64,000 nt of DNA from Epiperipatus broadwayi. Taxonomy: Eukaryota > Onychophora > Udeonychophora > Euonychophora > Peripatidae. Where the stretch lies: the NCBI GenBank assembly GCA_028023455.1, contig JAQFVV010006198.1:34165979-34229978 (forward strand), given 5' to 3'. The notes below the pieces were generated by a model. That model did no database searches. It was not told the DNA's origin and saw only the letters and a program-made list of their open reading frames with translations. Positions 36,361-47,230 of the stretch are shown here, piece by piece. The translations under genes were made by a program, and so were the position numbers. Each line of letters opens with the position of its first letter. Position 1 is the first letter of the stretch.

Positions 36361-38159
36361 TTAAGTGATTTTTGAGTAACTGAAGTAAAGGAAAACTGAT
36401 AACAGAGTTTAACTGGTTCGGGCAGAAACTAATTAAAACAAAGTAAAAAGATACCTAGCATCTAGATTTCGCAGTAAAAAGTTATTACAAAAAAAGAAAA
36501 GAAAAAGAAGAGAAAAGAAAACACAAAAGAAAAAGATATATAAAAACTAGAGAAGCAAATAGTTTGTTCTCTTTTTCTTTTCCGACTGGACTTCATTTCC
36601 CATAGCACTCCTGAAGCAGTGAAAGATCATTATAGAACATCATTCTCAGGATTTTGACTCCTGGAGGTAAACAAGCCAATTAAGGACTAAGCAGATGGCT
36701 CCAATTTAATTATTATTTTGTGAATGCCTCAAGAGTTTGTCCGGGGTTTAAGAAAAAGACTTTAGTAAAGGTAAACTATGCCTTTCCTAATTGATGAATT
36801 TTAAAAACCTCATAAGATAAAGGACTTTTGTTTTAAGTAGTTGGCATATATATATATATTAAACTAATATTCATGTATTAGACATATGTATGTATATTAA
36901 TGTATAATTTTTTGTATGTATATGAATTACTGGGTCATATAATATTAAATTGTCTTAAAACTATGTTGTTCAATTTGTTTTGTTGGTGTTTAAATTTGGA
37001 CTGCCTATTACTATTTGCTAGTCACCCAGCAATAAGAGTCAGGATAGAGCAAACAGTGTATCAAATCCCAATATGTTTATAGAAAGATTTTCTGATCAAA
37101 AAAAAAAAATACCCAATTAGATCATTCTGCCTATTTATTTGATTTAGTTCTCTGTGATTCTGCAATTTCCAAACTTAAAAGCTGCACTGAAGAAATCAAG
37201 ACTAACAAAATGTGGGGCAGCTATTTAACAATAACACTAAAAAAATGAATTTCAGGCCTGCACCAAGAAATGGTAATAAATCAGTGTATAGATACATAAG
37301 GGAAATATTTTGAAGGCAAGAGTAACCACTAGTGTACAATTCCATATGCATATTTTTTAAAGATGCATTCCAGGAATTAAATTGTCATATCTAGTAAACT
37401 TTAAAGGCTCATTTTACTTGAGTGCATCATAATCAGTTTGAAATTTTACAATTTATACAAGTTGAGATGTTCTATACGCTATTGGAAAACAACCACATAT
37501 AAACTACCTAATATAATGTAAGTTGGATATGCAGAAACAAATCTAATAGTGAAGATTAAAATTTTGAGATTTGCATTTAGTGTCCATTTCTTTCTCAAAC
37601 ATACAATTAAGAATTAGAAGGAATATGTACTACTAAAGTAATGAGTACAGAGAATGAAAAAATCAGTTTACATTCAAATACTAAAACAAAAAGACTATTA
37701 TACAATATTAACTAACAAGTAAATTATGTTCATAATTATTAAAATAAGATTAGAACTTTACTACACATTTTGATCATAATTCTGTGCGCTCTATAAACTA
37801 ATTACTACTTTTCAACAAAGCATTACTATAAATGCATTCAGGACAATATACAAAAAGCAAACAGCTTATATATATATATGAAAGCTAATAATTGTATTAT
37901 GGTTTTGGGAATAAGGTAAATTAGTAACGTTTCATTACTATTTACAAGACAACTCTACATTTAATTACAACTACAAACATACTAAAAAATATGAGAAAAA
38001 TATGATAATAAACAAGATATTTATTCCAATTATGTACTGAATATGTAATGAAAGCCATACGAACAAAGACATGGAGATATAATATTGATGGACAAAATAA
38101 TTATCTTCAATTAAGTGAAACTTATGATTTTCCTGAAGGAATGTGATAATGATATATTA
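36361..38159. other. AT-rich region, no gene
   Basis: A homopurine tract of A and AG lies at about 36487-36532. The less AT-rich block 36560-36790 has no ORF and no recognised repeat. Short ORFs near 36900 look like chance. Confidence 0.5.
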
Positions 38160-38402
38160 GATGTGATAATATGTTGGACTATTTCCATCATCTGTAAGTA
38201 AATACTGAATGTATAAATAAACATCAAAATACTGAATGTATAGACAATTTTAAACTTTATTTAAACTTTTTAAAGATAAACCACTTGTTAGTAATAACCC
38301 ACAAACCTATACTGTCCATTTCTATGTTATTACTAAGTTGTTTGTATTTGAAAAGTTTAAATAAAGTTAAAAAATTTCTATACATTCAACATTTACTGAT
38401 AG
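38160..38402. repeat. Family B fold-back element
   Basis: It opens with ATGTTGGACTATTTCCATCA, shared with 43705-43819 and the ends of 33330-34125. Arms 38219-38298 and 38327-38400 are imperfect reverse complements, containing ATGTATAGACAATTTTAAAC and GTTTAAATAAAGTT. The central ~28 bases are unpaired. It encodes nothing and is a MITE-like element of unknown class. Confidence 0.75.
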
Positions 38403-38490
38403 GAAGGAGAGCAGACATATATAAAAAAAAAAAACTAATGAAATTGTCAGATAGTCTTATTCTGAATAAAAATAAGCCATTTATTTTATA

Positions 38491-38990
38491 ATGTTTAGAA
38501 ATAACTTGATACTAAAAGGAAATATGCCTATGTGTTTGAAAAGAAAGGTTTTTAATAAACGTGTTTTACCAGTTTTTACTTACGGATCTAAGACTTGGAC
38601 ACTTAATAGAAGAGCAATATAGAGACATCAGACCACTCAAAGAAGTATAGAGAGATGCATGTTAGGAGTAACAAGAAGAGATCGAAAATGCAATATATGG
38701 GTAAGAGAACAAACAGATGCTACTAACCTCATTGAAAAAATTAAGACAGGTGGAGTTGGGCTGGACATATTGCTAGAAGAGATGATAATAGATGGACAAT
38801 TGAAATCTTAAACCGGATTCCATGAGATTGTAAAAGACCCAGAAAGAGACCACATGTGAGATAGATGAATGAAATAAAAAAGTATGCAGGGGTGGTGTGG
38901 AGAAGAGAAGCTAAAGATCGGAGAAGGTAGATTGAACTTGGAGAGACCTTCATCCTGCAGAAAATTGATAATGATTAATGATGATTTAGA
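38491..38990 (+). pseudogene. 3' end of RTE/CFDP2-like retrotransposon
   Basis: It encodes NMPMCLKRKVFNKRVLPVFT, TYGSKTWTLNRRAI, TTQRSIERCMLGVTRRDRK and GLDILLEEMIIDGQLKS, ending in the degenerate zone seen in all copies and a TGATAATGATTAATGATGAT tail. Homology to 58506-58995 begins at about 38491, so it is 5'-truncated as usual for target-primed reverse transcription. Stops interrupt it (for example before RHQTTQRS), so it is inactive. The region normally follows the RT domain. Confidence 0.8.
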
Positions 38991-39905
38991 AAAGTTAAAA
39001 TAATCAACAACAAAAAAATGTGTACTAATTTAATGACAACTCATCTAATATACAGGCAATCCTTGACTTTCATACATAATTGGTTCCTGAAACATGTATG
39101 AACATTAAAAGTAGAACAATATATATATAAAAAAAAAAAAAACATCAAAAAGTGTTTTAAAAATATTTATTTTTTAATGAGTTGTATTAGCATACACATA
39201 AATAACAATTTAATGATTAGTATCTGGTGTTTTCTTTATAAATTTATCAAGAGATGATTGAAGTGTACTCTTCTTTTTCTTTGATAAAAAGTTTTGTAAC
39301 ATGCTGTGTCTTTTCCAACTGCCCTCATATGAAACAGAAAATTGTATGAAAGTGGAGGATCTGCTATACATCCAAACAAAATTTCTTATCATTTTATTAA
39401 CATAAATTTTATGTTTTCAAATTATAATTTTTATTTAAGATAAACTTAAAATAACCTACTAATAAAATGAAAACACGGATATATGTGAACCTGGTTTTAA
39501 TTTAATTTTCAGTATATATATCCTTTATAAAAATGTACAGCATAATATTTCTATGACACAAAATGTAAAATTCAATTTTTTTTTTTTATAAATCATGAAA
39601 CATCCACTATTATAGGGGTGAGGAAGCTGTGACTTTTTTGACATATATATATATATCTGCAGTGGAAATATTTTGAACACCTATAGCATCACAAATCCAG
39701 TAATATAAAAAAATAAAACAGAGAACACACCAAAATCATTTGAGTTATAGAGAGTCCTTATTATCCAAGAAACTTTGGCTACTCTGCATAATGATCATTA
39801 AATCCTTCTGCTGTGCCTCAACTTCAGTTCAAGTTCAAACCTGAAGAACCTTGGAAATTTTTTTTAGATATAGCTGTTCCATAGTCAATAGTTATTTAGA
39901 TTGAG
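38991..39905. other. AT-rich region, no gene
   Basis: No feature supported. Poly-A and TA runs lie near 39121-39142 and 39640-39656. Confidence 0.55.
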
Positions 39906-39965
39906 AATTATAAATATGTGATTTTTTTTTTTTGCATGCATTAGTGAAGCTGTAATTATAATATA

Positions 39966-40250
39966 ATGTTTAATATGCCTACTTACTATGGTGAGACTCT
40001 GGCTAACATCAATACAAGAATTTACCAACATAGGTATGCATACAACAGGGTTAAAAATAAAAATGAAGGAACATTGATCTTCTGGAACCATCAAGAAGCT
40101 ACTGGCCATGTATTTGAATCCAGTTCTGCCCAAATAATTTGCACAGAGAAGAGTGATGCCAAAAGAAAAGTCAAAGAAGCTTTTATCACAGCAAATGACC
40201 TCAGTGCCATTAATATAAAAGAGGTTAACTCTCTCCAAACAATGGACTAA
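39966..40250 (+). CDS. GIY-YIG endonuclease fragment, Penelope-like (94 codons)
   Basis: The ORF reads YYGETLANINTRIYQHR near its start, matching the YIG-E-T...R...H portion of GIY-YIG nucleases. IFWNHQEATGHVF follows, the H-x-x-x-x-G-H block common in Penelope endonucleases, then IICTEKSDAKRKVKEAFI, where the glutamate after KRKV fits the metal-binding Glu. The first strand (GIY) and the C-x2-C stretch that normally precede it are missing, because the left inverted repeat replaces the upstream sequence; the ATG lies inside that arm. In intact elements this domain nicks target DNA for reverse transcription. The frame is open for its whole length, suggesting a fairly young copy, but as a fragment it is unlikely to act alone. 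It could instead be another GIY-YIG mobile family. Confidence 0.65.
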   Translation: MFNMPTYYGETLANINTRIYQHRYAYNRVKNKNEGTLIFWNHQEATGHVFESSSAQIICTEKSDAKRKVKEAFITANDLSAINIKEVNSLQTMD

Positions 40251-40312
40251 TTAAAAATTCAAGCTCATTTGCATATGTGTGCAATAAATCACAATGGTCT
40301 TCATTCGTAAAG

Positions 40313-40356
40313 CTATGAGTATGAGATTTGAATACTAAATCTCGAAAGTGCTAAGC
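40313..40356 (+). ncRNA. Hammerhead-like hairpin next to the right arm (core defective)
   Basis: CTATGA (40313-40318) looks like CTGATGA lacking G5. GAGATTT (40323-40329) pairs perfectly with AAATCTC (40337-40343), followed by GAAA, AGTGCT as a near-palindromic stem III, and A as N17. The same closing block TCTCGAAAGCGCTAAGC occurs at 49832-49848. The missing core G makes activity unlikely. Penelope pseudo-LTRs are known carriers of such motifs, so the position after the nuclease fits. Confidence 0.4.
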
Positions 40357-40429
40357 GGGCATATTAAACATTATATTATAATTACAGCTTCACTAACGCA
40401 TGCGAAAAAAAAATCGCATATTTATAATT

Positions 40430-41769
40430 ACAATTTTTATTGGTGAAGAGAAAAAACAATTTATTAGATTGAGAATAAAGGCTCCAGGTTAATCAGAAGA
40501 GTATTGATATGCTTAATTTAAAAACAAACAAGCAAAAAAAAAGATAACATTACATTATTTCAATCATTGATAGATCAGATGAAATACGCTTAGGTTCAAT
40601 AAACAACGAACCTCCATTTCTTACTATCCTCTTTGCTCAAAGCTTTTATTAATGTTGTATTCATTTATTGGATCACCAAGAAAAGTGTGATTTAAATTCT
40701 TATAGGCTCTAAAACAATGAATTAACTTTAATTTTCTTGATAATTAGTTAAAATGATTCACAATTTCTTTATAGTGTCAACACATTATTCAGGTTTATCT
40801 TTCACAAAAAAAAAAAAACTATTGCTGTTTGATGTTATCAAGATACTATTAGTTGCTGGTGATCATATGAATGGCATTCTATATAGACATAGAATTTTCA
40901 GCATACTTCATATAAGTAGATTATGATTTTTTCCTCTGCTCAACTTGAAATGGTATGATCACATACTGCTCCAACATGGGTATTAATAAACAAATCAAAT
41001 ATAATAAAATGATAAAAATAAGAAAAAAAGATATAGACAACTCATTCAATTTAGATTTTAGTATAAAATAAGATATAATCAATAAATGAAAAAAAAAATA
41101 TGCCTAGCTATAGCTGTTAGGATTTTCCAAAATCACCCAATAAATTATTATATTTTCACAATCTTTTTCTTCTCTAAATCATTTTTAGATGAGCAGTTGG
41201 CATTCATTCTTAGCTCATTATTTACTAATACTGTTTCAAAGTCCTTATAATATAGAAGAGATTTTGTGAGGTTTAGAATAGGGGCAGTAATAAACTCAGA
41301 GATTAAAGTTTAAGAATTGATCCTAAGCTGAGGAATTAAAAAAAAAACTCATTCAGATAACTGAATGTAAGTATTACATTCATTCTCTACTATAATTCTC
41401 AAACACCGCATGAGCATCTAAGCATATAATTATGTAATGTTGATGGTTTCCTAAAAAGATATAAATCTTGAATCTATAAGAAATCACATTCTTTTATTTG
41501 TTCGGCTTCTTTCCTCAGAAAATAATAAAATAAAATGTTTTTTTCTACCACTATCATCACTTCATTAATTTTTTTTCACCATTATATTATTGCATTCAAC
41601 AAAAATATGTACTATGAACATTATAAATATTTTATTGTTATATATTGTTGTTTCATGTTTTATTATTATTAACATTTAAGTTTTTATTAACATTTTAAGT
41701 TTTTATTGCACGTTTATTTACATGTGGTTCAGACAATTGCATTAATAAATAATTATGATATATATTTTT
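40430..41769. other. AT-rich region, no gene
   Basis: No feature supported. Confidence 0.6.
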
Positions 41770-42183
41770 ACATTACAGAGAATACAAGAGAATTGCAAGA
41801 CTACATGCATCTGCCATTCCTGACTTGAGTTCAAATTAGGACAGTATAAAACTTTGAAACTTTTTTCAGATTCCAATCAGGCTTAGACTTTTTCTTCCTT
41901 GTAGCTGGTCCATAGTTGATCCAATTAACTAAGAGTATCTAGCCATCTTAGTGAGAAATTAAAACAAAGTCTATAGGTGATTCGATTAACAAACCAATAG
42001 TGGTTAGTAAAAGGTTATCTAGCTATTCTTAGCAAGAACTTAAAACAAAAATAAAAAAAGCATTTAAACCCTCACCATCAAGGAAATGATAAGAATGGTA
42101 ATGCTATCTCCTTCTCTGTCTTCTAAGAAGCTGTTGGAGAAACACTAGCCCTGCAATGAGCTATTTAAGATTACTTTACACAT
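41770..42183. repeat. Repeat C copy (SINE-like, unclassified)
   Basis: Shares TTTTTCAGATTCCAATCAGG, the TTTTTCTTCC block and a GCTATTCTTAG block with 59000-59285. It contains an internal ~70-bp duplication (about 41910 and 41980, GATTCGATTAAC against GTTGATCCAATTAAC). No Pol III boxes or ORF were found. Confidence 0.6.
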
Positions 42184-42490
42184 CTTGACATTGGAATTAA
42201 AAATTAAACATAAATATTTATCATTTTTTTTACTTCATTTCATTGTTTAATTTATGTTTCAAAGTTTTAATTATAAATTTTATTAAACGCCCATTATTAT
42301 ATTAAGTAATAATTTACTAAGGCTGTAACCTTAGAAATAAGCGTCTGAAAAATACGAAGGTAGAAAAAATTCACAAGTGTATACTACATCTTTTTGACAA
42401 TGGAATTAAAAATTAAACATATAAATATTTATCATTTTTCACCTTTGTTTAATTTATATTTCAAGTTTGTATTTTACTATAAAATTTACA
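42184..42490. repeat. Direct repeat, period about 208 bp
   Basis: TTGACATTGGAATTAAAAAT (42188) recurs as TTGACAATGGAATTAAAAAT (42396). Both continue through AAATATTTATCATTTTT and TTGTTTAATTTAT. It is a tandem duplication of unknown origin. Confidence 0.75.
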
Positions 42491-42840
42491 GTTATATGTT
42501 TTTATATACAAGTTTCATGCCATTTTAGCTTAATGCTTTTTTTCTATATAACTAGTGGACACAATAATGATGAATCTAAAAGCCTAATAAATATTCCTGT
42601 ATATTATTACTTTAGTAATTAATTAAAGTTTAGATGCTAATTTATTAAAAATATTGCTTCTCTTTCATCTTTCTCATATTTTGACTAAATTATACACAAA
42701 AGAGTACAGCTTAATATCAACAGTTTAAGTTTGTTTGATCGTTTTTTTTTTAACGTAATGTAAAAATGTTATAAAACAAATCCATTTACTTCTGTTTCTA
42801 ATCACGATTCAATCCTTTTTTTCTTTTCAAAATATACATT
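42491..42840. other. AT-rich stretch, no gene
   Basis: No feature supported. Confidence 0.55.
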
Positions 42841-43164
42841 AATTAAAACACTTCTTTTCTTTTCAAAAACTTTATTTTATGTATATATATATCCACTTGT
42901 ATATTTTGTGTTTTAATTTAATTGATTTTAATGTATTTTATTTATTTTTAATTTTTATGGGGTTTATATATTTTTTGTGTGTTTTGTATATTGTTTTGGG
43001 TTTTTTGGACTTTTTGGTTTTATTATGTGAAGTTTGTTATAATGTAATTTTTTTTTCTAGATCTTTGAAAATGACTATAGAGTAAAAATAGTCGAAACGT
43101 TGGAACAAGTGGATATATATATACATGAAATAAAGTTTTTGAAAAGAAAAGAAGTGTTTTAATT
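42841..43164. mobile_element. Snapback element with 60-bp arms (59/60 identical)
   Basis: 42841-42900 and 43105-43164 are reverse complements with one mismatch. The 204-bp interior is strikingly T- and G-rich on the plus strand and nearly free of C. Its end (43071-43096) reads GACTA...TAGTC followed by GAAACGTT, a stem-II-plus-GAAAC block like those in Penelope pseudo-LTRs; the CTGANGA part has decayed to TTGAAAA. The ORF spanning the interior reflects T-richness (F, L, I, Y, V) and is not a convincing protein. High arm identity implies recent origin or gene conversion. Confidence 0.85.
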
Positions 43165-43704
43165 ATAGAATTATATAAAAATGTTATATATATCTCACAC
43201 ATGTCATTTTACTGATATTGGTTTTCTAATAGTTGAATGCCTTTATATATATAAATTCACAAATAAATTTCTGAAAACTTTTTATTGAAGCAGTTTTTTT
43301 TTTAAAAAAATAACCCGCCATTCCCACCCCACCTCAATTTCATAAATAATAGAATCAAAAAAATCTTCCTGTGTATTTATTTTTCATACTAAAATTAAAA
43401 AAATGTTTTACTGAAAATTTGCAGAAAGGATAAACTATTGTTTTGCAACTATTTTTCAGAAGATCAAAGAAAAAATTAAATGAGGTATATTTCTTAGTAA
43501 CCACATATACATGTGAGGTCAAATATATGTAATAAGGTCACTTTTAGATCATTTTACATACTCATTGATAATCTGCATGTGTCAAGTCTAATATTTACTC
43601 TTTTTTTTGTTAGCTGAGCATTACTATATTTTACTGCTCTGCATGGTTTAGTAAAATGGTAGATTAAGACTAGTCTTAAGGTTTGTGATGATGGTACATT
43701 ATTA
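43165..43704. other. AT-rich region, no gene
   Basis: No gene. The block GGTTTGTGATGATGGTA at about 43680 also occurs near 33304, so family B homology extends outside the hairpin arms. Confidence 0.55.
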
Positions 43705-43819
43705 GATGGGATATGTTGGACTATTTCCATCATCTATGAGTGAATGTTGAATGTACTGAATTTTCTATACATTCAACATTCACTCATAGCTGACAGAAGC
43801 AGTCCAACATATCACATCT
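43705..43819. repeat. Family B hairpin element
   Basis: 43705-43755 pairs with 43768-43819 as a long imperfect hairpin with a 12-bp loop. GAGTGAATGTTGAATGTA is perfectly inverted at the loop end and ATATGTTGGACT at the outer end. It is the shortest and cleanest member of family B, consistent with a MITE. Confidence 0.85.
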
Positions 43820-43849
43820 GGTAGATTAAGATAAATTGCAATTCCACTT

Positions 43850-44020
43850 CATTTCTGTTGCTTGAATTTCTTATGAACTCCTATGCAATAAATCCTTTAA
43901 TTACCCAGGGTTGTTTAATGCAGTGATAAAGTATTGGATTCCACAACTCAATAAACATGATCACAGTTCCTGTCACTGCCAGTACTCAAACTTCTGATGA
44001 ACTTCCATGCAATTAGCAAT
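43850..44020 (+). repeat. Degenerate tRNA-SINE dimer
   Basis: Two diverged units each end in a block like CTTATGAACTCCTATGCAAT or CTGATGAACTTCCATGCAAT, the 3' body of the SINE at 7985-8185. The A and B boxes are no longer clear. Confidence 0.5.
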
Positions 44021-44386
44021 TCAATTATTATTACTAATATTATTTTGTATTCTATAACATTATGATGAATGTAATGAAATTTCTATAAAAATGCAACACT
44101 AATTTCAGAATTTATGATCAAACATACAAAGTAAAATCGCTTAAATTCTTTGTTGCTACGATTTTTTTTAAAAATTGGTAATGAACCATACTTTTGTGAG
44201 CATTGTGATTTCTCTTGATATTTCCAGTTTTTGATATGATAAATCTCAATTTGCAAATTGTTGAAAAAAAAAAAAACATCACCTTTTGATGACTTAGATG
44301 TATCCCAACTTATCAATCATTCCATCATCTCTTTTAATTAGATTTTTATATATTAAACCAGAGATCCAATCTTTGGAAAGGCCATC
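44021..44386. other. AT-rich stretch, no gene
   Basis: No feature supported; the short minus-strand ORF here is not recognisable. Confidence 0.5.
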
Positions 44387-44609
44387 ATTTTTTTTAATTG
44401 ATTGTTTTAACAAATTTTATTTAAGAATTAATGTAAATTAAACAAAAGATTTTAACATTATATAAATAAATGTTAGAAATGTACCCAGCAAACGTTGTTG
44501 TTTTTGTAATAAGTTTTTTTTAATTGGTTGCTATAACAAAATTTATTTAAGATATAACGTAAATTAAACAAAAGATTTTAATATTATATAAATAAATGTG
44601 AGAAATTCA
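44387..44609. repeat. Direct repeat, two ~100-bp copies
   Basis: TAAATTAAACAAAAGATTTT occurs in both copies (about 44434 and 44560), with TTATATAAATAAATGT following and a TTTTTAATTG-GTTG stretch before. A partial third copy of the T-rich start lies near 44990. Confidence 0.8.
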
Positions 44610-45389
44610 CAATTCAAAAAATGAAAGGAAAAAAATGTTTCGAATAACCCAGCCTGTTTGGTACACTTCAGATGTACCTGACAAGGTATTAATAAAGCTA
44701 AATTAAATTAAACTTAAATCTACCAGTTATATCTGATATGTGAATTTGACATTGCGGACAACTGCTTCATAAAAAAATTACTCTTTATTAATAGTGGAAT
44801 TATTGCATTCACATAAAATAATAAAAATTATGAATTATTAAATATAAAGGGTGGAATTACTTCCTTTGCATAAAATGCTTGTAATATAAATTATGGCTTA
44901 GTTAGGTATAGTTATTTATTTATAAAACTAATTTAAAATTTTTTTTTATTTTTTGATAGTGAATTTGACAGTGTTATGGACAAATTTAATGATTTTTTTT
45001 TTTAATTGGTTGTGAATTTGATATGTGACAGCCTTAAGAAAAACATAAGTTCACAGGAAACATGTGACAGTCTTATGGATAAATATTCACATGGATTTTA
45101 TATATATTGATGATTTTCTGGCAAACTTAATTATTAACAATCAAATATATTTTTTCTTTTTTTAAAAAAAAGTAGAAAAATTTGCTTTTAGAAATATATT
45201 TTCATTTCAATCGGAACATAACGGTCTAGTTCTGTTATACTTAATGAGAATAATACAGCACAATTGATGTTTCACTTAAAAAATAGCAAGATTTTAAGAT
45301 TTGTTAATTATATATATATCAGAAATCAGAATACTGAACAAAAAAAATATATACTGTAGCAATTTACATATGCAAATATAAATGTAATT
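44610..45389. other. AT-rich region, no gene
   Basis: Short recurring GTGAATTTGACA and TTATGGACAAAT words suggest further decayed tandem copies. No gene was recognised. Confidence 0.45.
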
Positions 45390-47230
45390 ATAGGGGATTT
45401 GAACACAACTTTCAAGCTCCATTCAGTTATCCACTTTATCATATGCAACTGATACACATGGCCACACACATGTGAAAAAGATAAATCAGATGTTGGTAAC
45501 CTATGACCTGCAGGTCACCAAGTGACTCATGTGATAATTCCCAATGACCCATTTGAATTTCGCAAATAAAGTGTAAATATATATATAAAGATAAAACATA
45601 AACATGAAATGAACACTTTAAGAAAATATAAATAATAAGATTGGAACATTTTGGTTTGATTACTAAGTTGCAGTTACGAACATAGGCAGAATCATCATCA
45701 TCATTGTCCAAACGAATCTTATCATTATTCGACGAGGATGTCATTCTCTTAGTTGTAGCACTTATTCAGTAGCAAGAATAGTTACTTAAGTGAAATAATT
45801 ATTATACAGTTACCTAAGTGAAATAATTATTAATTATTTTTAAAAAAATTATTACTATGGACAAACAAAAAGGGAAAAAGAGATTATTTCAAAATGAATG
45901 GACTGAAAAATAAGGATGTATCAAAAATGGTGACAAACTGAATCGAAATATGTAGATTTGCTGTTACATTATGAAATATGATGTTTAAGACGAGGCAAAG
46001 TTCTTAATAGATTTATAGAGTGTTTTAATGAAATGCAAATATTTCTTTACAAAATCGATAAAAATGATCGCAAACTCAATGATAAACAATGGTTTTTAAG
46101 ACTTTCATTTTTAACGGACATAATGAACCATTATAATGATTTCAATGTACAACTCCAAGGAAATAACCCACATAATTTTGAAAATGTATCAGGAATGGAA
46201 GTTTTTCTTCGAAATTAATATTATTTGAAACTGACATAAAAACTAAAATATTTATTTTCTTTTTAGCCAACATGAGAAAGAAAATATAGATAAAAGCAAT
46301 CTAAATATATCTGCAAGTTGGATTTTGAACATTAAAAGTGAATATGAAAGTAGATTTAAAAGTTTTAAGAAGTACGGCGAAATGTTTACATTTATAATAA
46401 AGTCCGACAAAACAGAAAAAATTTTTAGATTTGCACCATTTTAAATATCTTAAAATTGACAATTTAAATTTAGAAATGATTGATTGTAAAAGTTTTATGT
46501 TGTGGAATGATAAATTCAAGATATTGTGGAAAGATTAAAAAAAAAACAGAAGATAATCCTCTTCTCGATATCAACATGTTGAGCATCACTTCCTACGAAG
46601 TTTTCAACTTTGGAAAAAATTGGTTTTGCTATTTTGTCCGCATTTGGTTCTAATTATAAATATGAACAAATATTTTCACACATGAAATTTATTTGAAGTA
46701 AGAACAGGAGCAGCTTAACTACTGAAAATTCAGATGCGTGTATTCATTTTAAGATAACTAAGTATAAACCAGACTTAACTAAACTAATGTCACAAATTCA
46801 GCATCAGGGGAGCCATTAATAATGAAGAGAATGCTTATAAAGTTCACAAATTAATTAACTAAAACTTTACAATTATATTTGTTTTTATAGTAATTAGAAT
46901 TTGAATTTTTATGTTAAAAGCATATTATAATTATTTTCTCAATAAAATTTATCTTATTATTCACTAAAAGAATATTTTAAAATGAAAATACCACTGACCC
47001 AAAACGTCTTCTTAATAGTCACATTTTGTTTGATTTTGACTGGTAGCCAAAAAAAGGCTGCCAACGCCTGAAATAAATGATCTCCAATATATGTATTCCA
47101 TGCTGAAACAACACTCATCAATTGTCCAGACCATAATCTTCTACACATATATATAACCAGTGTTTAGTTTATATTAAGATGACACACATATATATAACCA
47201 GTGCTTGGTTTATATTAAGATGGCAAATCT
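45390..47230. repeat. Repeat A copy split by a hAT insertion
   Basis: 45390-45486 (TTTGAACACAACTTTCAAGC onward) and 47071-47230 (GATCTCCAATATATG onward) are the two halves of one repeat A unit, with hAT 45487-47070 between them. The uninterrupted arrangement is at 56490-56640. The ribozyme core in the right half (minus strand, about 47080-47135) is decayed: TTGATGA core and GGAA in place of GAAA. Confidence 0.85.
45487..47070 (+). mobile_element. hAT transposon, GTF2IRD2/ZBED-like, decayed
   Basis: It begins CAGATGTTGGTAACC and ends GGCTGCCAACGCCTG, inverted at 12 of 15 positions. The flanking octamers are AGATAAAT (45479-45486) and AAATAAAT (47071-47078), one mismatch. From about 45856 a start reads MDKQKGKKRLFQNEWTEK, typical of the region before the BED finger; much of the finger is lost. 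46033-46218 encodes QWFLRLSFLTDIMNHYNDF and NVQLQGNN, diagnostic of GTF2IRD2/ZBED5-type hAT proteins. 46620-46810 encodes a broken dimerisation segment (NYKYEQIFSH, then KITKYKPDLTK in another frame). Stops, frameshifts and internal deletion make it inactive. A 28-bp tandem repeat (45781-45835) lies near the left end. It shares its class with 13401-13936 but has different ends. Confidence 0.92.

Larger units (their letters stand above)
39906..40429. mobile_element. Inverted-repeat-flanked element carrying a GIY-YIG ORF
   Basis: 39906-39979 and 40358-40429 are almost perfect inverted repeats of 72-74 bp, sharing for example TTAGTGAAGCTGTAATTATA. The interior holds one ORF (39966-40250) and a hammerhead-like hairpin next to the right arm. 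Ordinary DNA transposons do not encode GIY-YIG nucleases; Penelope-like elements do, and they often insert with a partial inverted copy of themselves. A truncated Penelope-like 3' end in that configuration is the best explanation. No clear target duplication was identified. Confidence 0.75.

Noticed and set aside
36560-36790. Less AT-rich block considered as a host exon
   Set aside because: No open frame of useful length on either strand and no convincing splice acceptor/donor pair.
42879-43085. Membrane-protein-like ORF inside the snapback
   Set aside because: F, L, I, V and Y come from the T/G-rich strand; the frame overlaps the inverted arm and shows no motif.
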